Shown: piece by piece, positions 8,787 through 17,976 of the stretch
How the letters are laid out: every line of letters starts with the position of its first letter
Numbering within the stretch: position 1 is the first letter of the stretch
Assembly (NCBI RefSeq): GCF_021568795.1
Contig: NZ_JAKGUE010000009.1
Span: 1 to 64,000 of the forward strand
Direction of reading: 5' to 3'
Length of the DNA: 64,000 nt
Source: Dethiosulfovibrio faecalis
GTDB taxonomy: Bacteria; Synergistota; Synergistia; Synergistales; Dethiosulfovibrionaceae
Notes under the pieces: model-generated
What the model was told of the DNA's origin: nothing
Databases searched by the model: none
Seen by the model: the letters and a program-made list of their open reading frames with translations, nothing else
Made by a program: the position numbers and the translations under genes

Positions 8787-9961
8787 CATTTCTTCAGACC
8801 TTCGGTAATGGCGATAAACTCCTTCTTCAGCCTATCGTTGGAGAAAACCACCACGTCGGGAATCTCCAAAGAGGCCAGAGCGTCGAAATCCTTCCTGTTG
8901 GCCTTGACCAGGTCCAGCAGTCCTCTGGCGAGCCTCATGGTTCTGTAGGCGTTGTAGGCCACTCCGTAATCCCTTCCGAAGGCATCCACGTTTTTCAAGG
9001 CAAAATCCCTCTGCTCCTCCAGATATCCCCTGTATGCCTCTATAGCCCTAAGGGTGATGGCGGTAGAGTCGAGATTGCTCCTCAAAAGAGCCCTCTGAGA
9101 GGAGGTAAGAGACGGATCGTCCATCTGAGCTCCCATCTCAGCGGCAAGGCCTTCGGCGGAGGTCTCCATGTCGTTCAGCTCCGGAATATAGCTGTTCTCT
9201 ATCTTCTCCACGAATCTCTCGTTCATGACCAGACAGGTCCGGATCAGCAGGGCGTAGATCCCGTAGTATCTCTTGGCCACGGAGATATCGTCCGATGCGC
9301 TCTCCATCAGCTCGGTCAACTTATCCGCAAATAGTCTGACGTTGAGGTATACCCCCTGCATGGCCACTATATCGTCGGCGGTAACCCCTGCCAGCATTCC
9401 ACGGATGCTCTCGTCCGATCCGTTTAAACCGGATTTTTTCATCGCAGACACGAAGTCGTCCTCCAGGGAGGCCAAGGTTCTTTCGTCGGACACCATGGCC
9501 TTCGTCTCCGACTCTATGGTCTCGTCCAGATCGTCCTTGCCTCGGTTGAGAAGCCCTCCCTCGGAAGGGGCGGAGACCCTACGTTCCTGAAGCGACGCCA
9601 ACTTGGCCCTCCGAGAGGAGATCCTCTCTCTCAGAGCCATTATCTCCGTCCGAAGATTTGAGGCCTCCGAGTCACCCAGTATCTCCACGACCTCCTCCAA
9701 TATAGAGTCGATCTTTCTGTCGTTTTTCGATCTGTCGTTCCCGATCAGCCGTTCATCCGGAAGGTATTCGGCTTCGTCGAGACGCCCCAGTGCATCGTCC
9801 AACTCCCCCATCGCCTCGTCCCACAGGGAGGAAAACCTGTCCGAGTCGGACCCCGTAAGCCAGGACGGAAGGGACAGAGAGGGCAATTTCAGGTCCCATC
9901 CGTAGGCGGGGGAACAGATCAACAACAAAGAGGCTAAAAACGTGCAAAGGCGGGATGTCAT
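8786..9961 (-). CDS. exported coiled-coil protein of unknown function
   Basis: A 391-aa protein I do not recognise. A signal peptide is clear (residues 1-21, ending SPAYGW). The mature part is charged and almost wholly helical, with coiled-coil-like stretches around residues 100-160 and 290-330. There are no cysteines after the signal peptide and no catalytic motif that I can see. It lies 9 nt behind the 9971-11923 gene, so the two are probably co-transcribed and co-exported. The family may be restricted to relatives of this organism. Confidence 0.7.
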   Translation of the reverse strand: MTSRLCTFLASLLLICSPAYGWDLKLPSLSLPSWLTGSDSDRFSSLWDEAMGELDDALGRLDEAEYLPDERLIGNDRSKNDRKIDSILEEVVEILGDSEASNLRTEIMALRERISSRRAKLASLQERRVSAPSEGGLLNRGKDDLDETIESETKAMVSDERTLASLEDDFVSAMKKSGLNGSDESIRGMLAGVTADDIVAMQGVYLNVRLFADKLTELMESASDDISVAKRYYGIYALLIRTCLVMNERFVEKIENSYIPELNDMETSAEGLAAEMGAQMDDPSLTSSQRALLRSNLDSTAITLRAIEAYRGYLEEQRDFALKNVDAFGRDYGVAYNAYRTMRLARGLLDLVKANRKDFDALASLEIPDVVVFSNDRLKKEFIAITEGLKK

Positions 9962-9970
9962 ACAGATCCT

Positions 9971-11923
9971 CTATCTGATCAACTTCACAGAGATACTGCC
10001 CTCCCGCCTGGAGGACACCCTCATTACAAAGGACGATATGTGGGAGGACCCTTCCATGAAGGCCTCGATCCCTTTCCGAATATCGTCGTCCTGGAGGAAA
10101 ATGCTGTTGGCGTCCACTATATCCTTGACCGCCTCGCGAAGATCGGCGACGGAGATCGCCACTACCGCCAGGTTCTCCTCGTCCAGAATCGGAGCCAGCA
10201 CGGCAGGGACCTTTCCGGGAAGACCTATCTTCTCGTAGTCCACAGCTCCAAGGAGCAACCGTCTATCTCCCACCGCAACCGTCGCGCTGGCCATACCGTT
10301 CATACCGTAGGCCTTGTTCCAACCGTCCAGATCCAGCTCTTTCAGCCCTACGGGAGGGGCCATCGCATATATCCGCGGCAGGGCCTCTGCGACCTTGGCC
10401 AGCACGTCGGATTTTTCAGGCTCCATCAGGAGAAACAGTCCAGGCACGTCTCCTATGGGACTTCTGCTCCTGGCTCCCAGTATCAGGGAGATCCGACCGC
10501 CCAGAAGATCGAGAAGGTCCTCCACCTTGAGCCCCGTCGCCTCGTAAAGCTGTTCCATCCCTCTGTCGAACTCCTCCATGTCTCCGGAGGACAGACCACT
10601 GCCGAGCGATGCGAACAGCCTGTCCCTGTCGATCCTGGCCAATCGTGCCGAGAGGAAACCGAGGATCCGATCTCCCAACAAGGGAACGTCTTTGCCTATA
10701 GGAAGAAGGGCTCCTCCGACGGTGGGATCGACGAAGAGATCCATGGCGTTGGTGAACCATTTAAGAGAGACCTCCTCCGTTCCTCCCATCAAAGCTACCT
10801 CGAAATCCAGAGGGTCATTGCCGTAAAGGACCATCTCATCGTCCATCTCGGACCGAAGCAGCTCGTTGGAGACGAAGGCCTTCATAAGAATCTGAGGAGC
10901 CCCCTCGAAACGACAGCTTGCGTCGACGGTTTTTCCATGTCCCGAGGCTACGTCGATCATTTCCCTCAGCCCCTTGCCGGAAAGGGCTATCAGCACCGTC
11001 CTCCTGTCCTGTTTCCACAGGGCGGAGTAAAGCCTGGGCATATCGTCGTCGTCAGGAAACTCCACTATGGAAAGGGGAATGAGCTCCTTCCCCAGCTCTT
11101 CGTCGAAGGGCTTCAAAAGCACCTCTTCGTCGTCGGCCATGCGAGACACGGTCAACCTCATGGCGTCGGATGGATCCACGTCCTCCAGGGATCTGAAGGC
11201 CCCGTAGATAGACGCGATCTCGTCGGACTTCACCGTGAGGACCATCGCTCCCTCGGCGACCGGAGGCATCTGATCGGCTATCTCGTCCATCTCCTTCTCG
11301 GAAACGGCGTTACCTGCCAGTTCCTTGAAAAGCCCTATCGGGGCGTTCCAGCGGATGAAAAAAGACACCTGGTCCTCCTCGGGAGCGGGGAGAAAGCTCT
11401 CCGGTATGGCCGACTCGGGAACGGCTGCCTCCTTCCGGCTCTCGGACTTGCCGGAGGAAACGATGGGAACCTGTTTTTCTGCACTTTCACCGTTCAGAAC
11501 GGGGAAAATTCGGTCGAAGCTGGACCTCTCCTCCACGATCTTTCCATCTGATAAACCGTAGATCCTTCGATAGGAGAAGGTCTTGGTCCTCTCGTCCGGA
11601 TATGTGATGGTCATGACGTCCTCGACGGGAATGCCCGTCTTTCCGTCTTTATCCACGACCTGCCCCACCGATAACCTATTGAATTGAACGGTAGCATCCA
11701 TTCGGCTGAGTCTAACGACCCAGGACAGGGTCTCTCTGCCGTAATCGGTATCAACGTTCAGAAACGGAGAGAGATACTCCGGATTGCCGTCCGAAACGGA
11801 CCTCTCCAGAGCACCGTAATAACCCTCTATAAAATTCGACATATCCGCCCCGTAGGATACACCGCAAAGAGCGGTTACCACCAGGGAAAGGGCTAAAAAC
11901 GACAAAAATTTGCGCATTCTCAT
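9971..11923 (-). CDS. large exported protein of unknown function
   Basis: A 650-aa secreted protein with a signal peptide (residues 1-25, ending GVSYGAD). It has an N-terminal NTF2-like looking part (about 28-140, F-I-E-G-Y-Y-G-A-L-E and later Y-R-R-I-Y-G-L-S-D-G), then a linker, then a long alpha/beta region with repeated hydrophobic strands and acidic loops. The later part resembles the broad DUF3352 type in texture, but I cannot confirm that. The ATG has GGAGG 8 nt upstream. It is first of a two-gene unit with the coiled-coil protein. No catalytic residues are evident. Confidence 0.7.
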   Translation of the reverse strand: MRMRKFLSFLALSLVVTALCGVSYGADMSNFIEGYYGALERSVSDGNPEYLSPFLNVDTDYGRETLSWVVRLSRMDATVQFNRLSVGQVVDKDGKTGIPVEDVMTITYPDERTKTFSYRRIYGLSDGKIVEERSSFDRIFPVLNGESAEKQVPIVSSGKSESRKEAAVPESAIPESFLPAPEEDQVSFFIRWNAPIGLFKELAGNAVSEKEMDEIADQMPPVAEGAMVLTVKSDEIASIYGAFRSLEDVDPSDAMRLTVSRMADDEEVLLKPFDEELGKELIPLSIVEFPDDDDMPRLYSALWKQDRRTVLIALSGKGLREMIDVASGHGKTVDASCRFEGAPQILMKAFVSNELLRSEMDDEMVLYGNDPLDFEVALMGGTEEVSLKWFTNAMDLFVDPTVGGALLPIGKDVPLLGDRILGFLSARLARIDRDRLFASLGSGLSSGDMEEFDRGMEQLYEATGLKVEDLLDLLGGRISLILGARSRSPIGDVPGLFLLMEPEKSDVLAKVAEALPRIYAMAPPVGLKELDLDGWNKAYGMNGMASATVAVGDRRLLLGAVDYEKIGLPGKVPAVLAPILDEENLAVVAISVADLREAVKDIVDANSIFLQDDDIRKGIEAFMEGSSHISSFVMRVSSRREGSISVKLIR

Positions 11924-12022
11924 CGGGTTGACCTCCTCGTTTTGACTTTATTCGGCCCCGGACATCTCCACCGAGATAAAGGGAGAAAAACCCAGGTTCT
12001 AAGATTATGACACATAGAGGCG

Positions 12023-12922
12023 CTATTCCCCAAGCCTCGACCTCACCTTCTCGTCTATGGCCGCCATAACCCCGTTCTTGTCGGCCAGCCAAGAGGGGGC
12101 CACCAGACGTCCGCCCCATACGTCGGCGGTAAGCCTCTGGACCACAAAGCGACTGCCCTCCAGGACCAGAACTTCGGCGACCTTCGAGACGTATAGATCC
12201 ATCGACAGGGGCTCGAACCGTCCGCTCATATAAAGGACCTCCAAGGGTGTATCCCTCAGGACGTAGAGAGGATGAAACTTGAGGCCGGTGACGCCACGGT
12301 CCAAAAGCCACCTTGCCGAACGGAGAAGCTGATCGTCCCGTTCACCGGGGATACCTGCTATCAGGTGTGCCGACACTGAAAAAGGCTCTCCTAGACACCT
12401 GTTCAGAGTATCTTCGACACAGGCCAGATCGTGCCCTCTTCTCAACCATCTCAGGCCGTCCTCGTCGGTGGTCTGCACCCCCAGTTCCAACCATACCTCG
12501 AAATCCGATCTACAGAGAGAGGAAAGATAGGAGACGACCTCGTCCGAGACGAGATCTGGCCTGGTTCCCACTGCCAATCCCCAAACCGGAAGATGACGAG
12601 AGGCCTCGGCTCGGGCTCTTTCGACCGCCTCCTTCAACCTGTACAGAGGACCGTAGGTGGATGAATAACTTTGAAAGTAAAGGATGCAACCTTTAGCCTT
12701 GTAGTGCTCTACGGCTGACTTCATGCCTTTTCGAACCTGGAGTTCCAGACTTTCTCCTCTCATCCAGGCCCCGTTCCCCCCCCCGGACGAATCGCAAAAG
12801 ACACAGCCCCCCTCCCCTAGACCGTTCCTGTTGGGGCAACCGGAACCGATGTCCAGGCTTATTTTCTGGACACGGTCACCAAACCTGCGCCTCAGATCGG
12901 CGGACCATTTTCTATACAGCAA
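12023..12922 (-). CDS. radical SAM protein of the YhcC type
   Basis: A 299-aa radical SAM enzyme of the TIGR01212/YhcC group. The cluster-binding cysteines lie in the motif CPNRNGLGEGGCVFC, with the long first spacing of this group, and the later motifs Y-F-Q-S-Y-S-S-T-Y and L-E-L-G-V-Q-T follow as expected. The frame opens at 12991, but a TTG at 12922 has GGAGG 7 nt upstream and gives the usual family length. YhcC-type proteins are thought to act in nucleic-acid modification, but the substrate is not settled. It appears monocistronic and is divergent from the chemoreceptor. Confidence 0.85.
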   Translation of the reverse strand: MLYRKWSADLRRRFGDRVQKISLDIGSGCPNRNGLGEGGCVFCDSSGGGNGAWMRGESLELQVRKGMKSAVEHYKAKGCILYFQSYSSTYGPLYRLKEAVERARAEASRHLPVWGLAVGTRPDLVSDEVVSYLSSLCRSDFEVWLELGVQTTDEDGLRWLRRGHDLACVEDTLNRCLGEPFSVSAHLIAGIPGERDDQLLRSARWLLDRGVTGLKFHPLYVLRDTPLEVLYMSGRFEPLSMDLYVSKVAEVLVLEGSRFVVQRLTADVWGGRLVAPSWLADKNGVMAAIDEKVRSRLGE

Positions 12923-13074
12923 AGAATCTCCTCCAATTCCGAATAATCGAACTAACGGATACGAAAAAAACACACTTGACTTTACCCTCAAATAGGCCCT
13001 ATCGTTGAATTAGAATATTTATTTTTGTTCATTCAAGAACCCCTACATCTACGAAAAGAAAGGAGATGTTAAAA

Positions 13075-15180
13075 ATGAAGTTATTGAGCAGAATAACGAT
13101 AAGGACCAAACTGGTGATCGCCTTCGGATTTCTCATATCGGCCATGATATCGGTATCAACCGTAGGCATAGATGGCATGGCAAAAATAGCTCGAAGGGTA
13201 AAACTAGCCGACGACATGAACCGTCTGGTGAAGATGGCACGACAGGTTAGGGTAAACGAGAAAAACTATATCATACGCCAAGATGCCGCCTCTCGTGAAG
13301 CGGTGTCCGAGGAGATCTCAAACATAAAAAAGCAGATATCCCTCAGCAAGGAACTTTTTCTCGATGAAAATAAAAAAACAAATCTGGGAAAAGCCGAGGT
13401 CATTTTACAGCATTACGAGAAAAGCATCTTTTCCTTGATAGAGGCTATAGATGAAAAGACGAACTCTCAGATTAAAATGGAAGAATCGGCTAGAAACGCA
13501 CTTAATTTTGCAGAGGAAATCCGAAGAATACAAAAAGAAATGACTGAGCAGATTATGGAAGAGTTTCGCAAAGAAGACGCTCTTTTCGGAGAGGACATAC
13601 TCTTCACAGCTGACATGCTTTCGGAGGGGAACGACAGGGCCGATATAGCCAACAGACTCATAAAACTAGTCCTACAGGCAAGAAGGGAGGAAAAGAACTT
13701 TATCCTAAGAGAAGACGAAGAATTCTACAAAAACGCCGTCTCTTCTTTGGAAAACCTTGTAGGGCAGGCTAAGATATTGGGAGAAAGCTCTCCAGATCAA
13801 GAGATAAAGAAGCTTACAGAAGGCATAATATCCGCTTCGAATGCGTATAAAGAAGCTCTCGATTTGTATCGAAAAAGCTGGGAAAAAGCCAGCGCCCAGA
13901 CACCTATTCTACTGGAAAACGCAAGATCGTTCGTGAAATTAGCGGAAGGCCTTCGTGCCGACGAAAAAGATGCGACCGCTTTCGCCGAAAAAGTCACGGC
14001 TAGAATTTTTATGTCGATCGCCATAGCCTCGGTTTTGTTCGGCATCGTCTCGGCCTGGCTAATAACGTCAAGTATACTGAAATCCATATCCGAGAAAATA
14101 AAACTCATAGAAAAATTCAGCGACAAAGATCTAACTGTAGACTTCAGGACCGATAGCAAAGACGAACTGGCAAGAATAAACGTCGCCCTGGAGTCGATGG
14201 GGAAAGCGATTTCGCAAAGTTTTATGCATTTAAAAGAAAAGGCCGACAGATTCGCCGATATGTCGGAAAATATGGCGGCCCTGTCGGAGGAGACGGCAGC
14301 ATCGATAACCGAGATAGAGACATCGGTCGACCGTTCCACCGAACTGGCAGAGAGCAACTCGGCCGGTCTGGAAGAGGCGAACGCCGGGATAGAGGAAGTA
14401 GCAGGAGGAGCTACCAACAGTGCCTCTTCGGCGGCAAAGGGACTGGAAGCAGCGGAAGAAACCGGTCATAGAAGTAGGGAAGCGATGAATTCGATGAAAG
14501 AAGTCTCCGATAGGATGACCCAACTAGGAGAACATTCAAAACTGATAACCAAGACGATGGAATCCGTTGGACATTCGGTAACAGGAATATCCGGTTTCGT
14601 GGAGACCATCGCCTCCATAGCCGATCAGACTAATCTGTTGGCCCTTAACGCGGCCATTGAAGCGGCAAGAGCGGGAGATGCAGGAAAGGGTTTTGCCGTC
14701 GTGGCGGAGGAAGTAAGAAAGCTGGCAGAGGAATCCAATCAAGCGGCTCAGGAGGTAGGACGGGTTATAGCGGAGCTGAAAGAACATTCGTCTGAAGCAG
14801 AACAGGCTATGAACAGATCGAACGACCTAGTACAGGAAACCCTAGGAGTCACAGAAAAAACCAGAGAAGACATGGAAGAGATGCTGTCCGTTGCGGAATC
14901 GCTGCAAGAGGTAGTCAGATCTGTAGCCACTACGGCGGAGGAACAGGCCGCCTCTTCTCAGGAGATGGCATCATCCATAGACATGATAACCAAAGGAACG
15001 GTGGAAATGGTTGAGGCGTTCGAGACCATCAAAAACTCCGTCGTTGAAACAGCCAAAGCATCTCGAGGTTTCGCAGAAGACTCGCAGGAAATCTCCTCCG
15101 GTGCCGCGGAAATACAGTCCATCGTCGGGGAATTCAGGATAGAAAATCAAGGAAGAGAACTCCGTCCCGTAGAGCTGTAG
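13075..15180 (+). CDS. methyl-accepting chemotaxis protein with a long helical sensor domain
   Basis: A 701-aa chemoreceptor. A first membrane segment (about residues 10-32) is followed by a periplasmic domain of roughly 270 residues, a second membrane segment near 305-325, a HAMP region and the signalling domain with the hairpin core [19 protein letters not shown]. The sensor contains two copies of an R-x-x-E-K-N-(Y/F)-I-(I/L)-R motif about 135 residues apart, the mark of helical bimodular (HBM) domains, which in studied cases bind organic acids. An ATG at 13066 is too close to the ribosome site; the ATG at 13075 has GGAG 9 nt upstream. The ligand is unknown. Confidence 0.9.
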   Translation: MKLLSRITIRTKLVIAFGFLISAMISVSTVGIDGMAKIARRVKLADDMNRLVKMARQVRVNEKNYIIRQDAASREAVSEEISNIKKQISLSKELFLDENKKTNLGKAEVILQHYEKSIFSLIEAIDEKTNSQIKMEESARNALNFAEEIRRIQKEMTEQIMEEFRKEDALFGEDILFTADMLSEGNDRADIANRLIKLVLQARREEKNFILREDEEFYKNAVSSLENLVGQAKILGESSPDQEIKKLTEGIISASNAYKEALDLYRKSWEKASAQTPILLENARSFVKLAEGLRADEKDATAFAEKVTARIFMSIAIASVLFGIVSAWLITSSILKSISEKIKLIEKFSDKDLTVDFRTDSKDELARINVALESMGKAISQSFMHLKEKADRFADMSENMAALSEETAASITEIETSVDRSTELAESNSAGLEEANAGIEEVAGGATNSASSAAKGLEAAEETGHRSREAMNSMKEVSDRMTQLGEHSKLITKTMESVGHSVTGISGFVETIASIADQTNLLALNAAIEAARAGDAGKGFAVVAEEVRKLAEESNQAAQEVGRVIAELKEHSSEAEQAMNRSNDLVQETLGVTEKTREDMEEMLSVAESLQEVVRSVATTAEEQAASSQEMASSIDMITKGTVEMVEAFETIKNSVVETAKASRGFAEDSQEISSGAAEIQSIVGEFRIENQGRELRPVEL

Positions 15181-15238
15181 ACCTGAAGCTCAAAGGGTGG
15201 TAATCTGGTGGGAAAAGCAGGGCTTCGGGGGGACTCAG

Positions 15239-15781
15239 ATGAACGAGGAAAGGTTCAAGGCTAAAAAAGAGGAGATAATGGCCGCCATCAAGGAAAGCGG
15301 CTTTCGCATGACGAGACAGAGGGATCTCATCGTGGCGACGGTGCTGGAGCGGATAGAGAAAGAGGACGTCGCTCCGGGAATGCAGGAGATACTTACGTCG
15401 GTCCAGGAACTGGACCCTTCCATAGGTATGGCCACCATATACAGAACGGTGGAGGTGCTATCCAAACTGGGGTTCATAAGCCTGATAGACCAAGGAGAGG
15501 GATTCAACAGGGTCACCCTCAACCAGGGGGATATCACCATACACGCCTTCTGCCGAAACTGCGGCAAATCGGTCTCCATACCGAACGAGAAGGACCTGGT
15601 CGACTCCATAAGAGAGTTGACTCTATGCGACAAATTCACCCTTCTTCCTCAGGCCTTCAGGATATGCGGCATATGCGACGACTGCCGCAACGAAGGCGTC
15701 TCATTAGAAGACCTTCCTCCCGGTCGAGGACGGGGGATGGGACGGAGATGCCGAAGGAGACGGGGATACAGGGAAGATTGA
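15239..15781 (+). CDS. Fur-family metal-responsive regulator
   Basis: A 180-aa Fur-superfamily repressor. The winged helix contains S-G-F-R-M-T-R-Q-R-D and MATIYRTVEVLSKLGFI. Two CxxC pairs (CRNCG and CGICDDC) fit a structural zinc site. The usual HHDH segment of Fur/PerR before the first CxxC is absent (here D-I-T-I-H-A-F-C), so the regulatory metal site is atypical. The C-terminal 25 residues are very Arg/Gly rich. The ATG at 15239 is preferred over an upstream frame opening at 15197. A Fur-like box lies 31 bp downstream, before the ORP-like genes, suggesting those genes as targets. Confidence 0.85.
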   Translation: MNEERFKAKKEEIMAAIKESGFRMTRQRDLIVATVLERIEKEDVAPGMQEILTSVQELDPSIGMATIYRTVEVLSKLGFISLIDQGEGFNRVTLNQGDITIHAFCRNCGKSVSIPNEKDLVDSIRELTLCDKFTLLPQAFRICGICDDCRNEGVSLEDLPPGRGRGMGRRCRRRRGYRED

Positions 15782-15802
15782 CATACGAGCCGAATGGACG
15801 TA

Positions 15803-15843
15803 TCCTGCTTATGATAATCAATATCATAAGCAGGATTTTTTTT
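15803..15843 (+). terminator. perfect hairpin with T8 tract after the Fur-family gene
   Basis: TCCTGCTTATGATA pairs perfectly with TATCATAAGCAGGA around the loop ATCAA and is followed by eight T's. It is a textbook intrinsic terminator for the regulator gene. The centre of the hairpin also spells a Fur-type operator. Confidence 0.85.
15812..15826 (+). promoter_or_regulatory. Fur-like operator (7-1-7 box) inside the terminator stem
   Basis: TGATAATCAATATCA matches the 7-1-7 Fur consensus TGATAATNATTATCA at 13 of 14 defined positions. It lies 35 bp before the ATG of the NifX-like gene. I see no convincing -35/-10 pair around it, so whether it blocks initiation or elongation is open. Confidence 0.6.
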
Positions 15844-15860
15844 GAGGAGGAATAGACGCC

Positions 15861-16211
15861 ATGAAGATAGCTTTTCCAGTTGAAAATGGGCTTATATGCC
15901 CTCATTTCGGCCATGCACCGGAGTTCGTATTCGTAGAAATCAAGGACGGAGTTCAGGGGAAAAGGGAGACGGAGACGCCGCCCAAACACGAGCCCGGAGT
16001 GCTTCCGAGGTGGCTAAAGGAAAACGGTACGGATGTACTCATCTCGGGAGGACTGGGCAGCAGAGCGTCGGAGATTCTGGTATCCCAGGGAATTCAGGTC
16101 ATCACCGGAATAACCGGTCCGATAGATCAGGCCATAGCCAAACTCGTCGACGGTGAACTGAAGGGAACCGGATCTCTCTGCTCTCACGATCACGGAGATT
16201 GCGACCACTGA
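15861..16211 (+). CDS. NifX/NifB-type FeMo-cofactor-domain protein (ORP-like)
   Basis: A 116-aa protein of the dinitrogenase iron-molybdenum cofactor family (NifX fold). It begins MKIAFPVENGLICPHFGHAP, typical of this fold, has G-G-L-G-S-R-A-S-E-I-L in the middle, and ends in a metal-binding-like tail CSHDHGDCDH. No nitrogenase genes are in the window, and stand-alone members such as the Desulfovibrio orange protein carry Mo/Cu-sulfur clusters. The ATG follows GAGGAGG at 10 nt. Two ferredoxin-domain ATPases follow within 2 and -4 nt, so the three form one unit. Confidence 0.85.
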   Translation: MKIAFPVENGLICPHFGHAPEFVFVEIKDGVQGKRETETPPKHEPGVLPRWLKENGTDVLISGGLGSRASEILVSQGIQVITGITGPIDQAIAKLVDGELKGTGSLCSHDHGDCDH

Positions 16212-16212
16212 T

Positions 16213-17058
16213 ATGACCGTATTGGCGGTAGCCAGCGGAAAGGGAGGAACCGGCAAGAGTTGCATCGCCTCCTCCTTGGCCTTGGCCGCTGGGCAGGTCG
16301 TGGCGGTGGACGCCGACGTCGAGGAGCCCAACCTAGGCAAGCTTTTGGGCATGGCTCCAAAGGAGATATACTCTGTGTCCCTTCCAATGCCCGTTTTCGA
16401 CGAAAAGCTGTGCAAGAGATGCGGCCTATGCGCCAAGGAATGCCGGTTCAACGCCCTGGTGCAGTTCGGAGATCTCCTTCCCAGGTTGAACGAAGGACTA
16501 TGTCACGGCTGCGGCGTTTGTTCCATGGTATGCCCTCATGGAGCGGTAACCGAAGGGTCTCACGTCATAGGCAAGGTCTCCAGGGATCAAGCGGGAGACC
16601 TCGCATTCCTGGAGGGAAGACTCGACGTGGGATGTCCCAACCCGGTACCGGTCATAAAATCCGTAATAGATACGGCCAAGAAAGAGGGAGATCTCATAAT
16701 AGTGGACTCCCCTCCCGGGACGGCTTGCTCCATGGTAGAGGCGACCGAGCAGGCGGACTATGTGTTGCTGGTCACCGAGGGGACCCCCTTCGGAATGGCG
16801 GACCTTGAACTCGCCCTCGAGGTAGTGTCGGATCTGAAGCGTCCGGCAGGGGTCGTGGTAAACCGAAGCGACCTAGGAGGAAGCGATCCCAAGGAGATCT
16901 GTCGTCGCCACGACGTACCGGTCCTCGCCAGGATCCCCTTTTCCAGACAGGTAGCTCAGGTCTACGGACTAGGAGAGTCTCCCTACAGAGGATCGTCCCT
17001 CTGGAGAGAACAAATGGACCGCCTCTGGAATTCGGTCAAGAAGGAGGCGGGACTATGA
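16213..17058 (+). CDS. ParA/MinD-type ATPase with inserted 2[4Fe-4S] ferredoxin domain (first)
   Basis: A 281-aa P-loop protein with the deviant Walker A ASGKGGTGKSCIASS at the N-terminus and DVEEPNLG after it. A bacterial ferredoxin domain is inserted at about residues 62-115, with CKRCGLCAKEC and CHGCGVCSMVC as the two cluster motifs. Walker B is IIVDSPPGTACS. This architecture occurs in pairs next to NifX-like proteins, as in the ORP complex genes of Desulfovibrio. The start has no strong ribosome site and probably depends on coupling to the preceding stop 1 nt away. Confidence 0.88.
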   Translation: MTVLAVASGKGGTGKSCIASSLALAAGQVVAVDADVEEPNLGKLLGMAPKEIYSVSLPMPVFDEKLCKRCGLCAKECRFNALVQFGDLLPRLNEGLCHGCGVCSMVCPHGAVTEGSHVIGKVSRDQAGDLAFLEGRLDVGCPNPVPVIKSVIDTAKKEGDLIIVDSPPGTACSMVEATEQADYVLLVTEGTPFGMADLELALEVVSDLKRPAGVVVNRSDLGGSDPKEICRRHDVPVLARIPFSRQVAQVYGLGESPYRGSSLWREQMDRLWNSVKKEAGL

Positions 17059-17915
17059 AAGAGATAGTCATAGTAAGCGGCAAAGGCGGCACCGGAAAAA
17101 CCTCGGTAACAGCCGCCCTTGCCTCTCTTGCCTCTCAGGAAGGGGTCGTGCTCTGCGACGCAGACGTCGACGCACCGGACCTGTGGCTGTTGATTCCTCC
17201 CAAGGAACAGGAGGAAATCCCCTTCATGGGCATGGACGGCGCAGAGGTGGACGAAGAGGTCTGCATAGGATGCGGGAAATGTCGTGATTTCTGTCGTTTC
17301 GACGCAGTGGCCATGTTGGACGGCAAGGCCAAAATAAGACAGGGCAAATGCGAGGGCTGCGCAGGCTGCACTATGGTCTGTCCCGTACAGGCCATATCCA
17401 TGGTCCCAAGACGCCAGGGAAATTGGTATAAGGCAGAGACGGAAAAGGGCAAACTGGTCTACGCCAGGCTATATCCCGGAGGGGAAAACAGCGGGATGCT
17501 GGTCACCACCGTCAAAAAAGCGGCGGAGGAAACGGCGAAAAGAGAGGGACGCCCCTTCGTTTTGGTGGACGGACCTCCCGGCATAGCCTGCCCTGCCATA
17601 GCTGCTTTGACTGGAGCTTCTCTGGCGGTAGCGGTCACTGAGCCGACCGAATCGGGCATACACGACCTGCTCCGGCTACATCAGATAGCAACCAAGCTGG
17701 ACGTACCTACGGCGGTCATCCTGAATAAATGGGACGTGACCTCCTTAGCTCCCAGGGTGAGAGAGGTCTGCATGGAGACGGGTATCCCAATACTGGGAGA
17801 GATCCCCTTCTCCAAGGAGATCCCCGAGGCGGTGGCTTCCGCCGAGGTACCCTTAGAACCGATGACCCCTGCGATACAGAAAATCTGGTCAGACATAAAG
17901 GAACTGACGAAATAA
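17055..17915 (+). CDS. ParA/MinD-type ATPase with inserted 2[4Fe-4S] ferredoxin domain (second)
   Basis: A 286-aa paralogue of the preceding gene, overlapping it by 4 nt (ATGA). It has Walker A VSGKGGTGKTSVTAA, the motif DADVDAPDLW, ferredoxin motifs CIGCGKCRDFC and CEGCAGCTMVC at about residues 72-120, and Walker B VLVDGPPGIACP. The pair most likely works as a heterodimer. Handling of a metal cluster for the NifX-like partner is the inferred role; in Desulfovibrio the related complex was linked to cell division. A strong terminator follows. Confidence 0.88.
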   Translation: MKEIVIVSGKGGTGKTSVTAALASLASQEGVVLCDADVDAPDLWLLIPPKEQEEIPFMGMDGAEVDEEVCIGCGKCRDFCRFDAVAMLDGKAKIRQGKCEGCAGCTMVCPVQAISMVPRRQGNWYKAETEKGKLVYARLYPGGENSGMLVTTVKKAAEETAKREGRPFVLVDGPPGIACPAIAALTGASLAVAVTEPTESGIHDLLRLHQIATKLDVPTAVILNKWDVTSLAPRVREVCMETGIPILGEIPFSKEIPEAVASAEVPLEPMTPAIQKIWSDIKELTK

Positions 17916-17917
17916 CG

Positions 17918-17955
17918 AAGAGGGTCGAACCTGAAAAAAGGTTCGACCCTCTTTT
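17918..17955. terminator. strong terminator after the ATPase pair
   Basis: AAGAGGGTCGAACCT pairs with AGGTTCGACCCTCTT around a short A-rich loop, followed by TTTGTTTTC. The A-rich left side suggests it can also act on the convergent gene ending at 17977. Confidence 0.88.
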
Positions 17956-17976
17956 GTTTTCTTGAAAAAGGAAGTT

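Noticed and set aside
10040-11551. Long rightward open frame of about 500 codons
   Set aside because: It is the antisense shadow of the exported protein gene 9971-11923; it lacks a ribosome site and its composition (His/Arg/Gly rich) is typical of reverse-frame noise.
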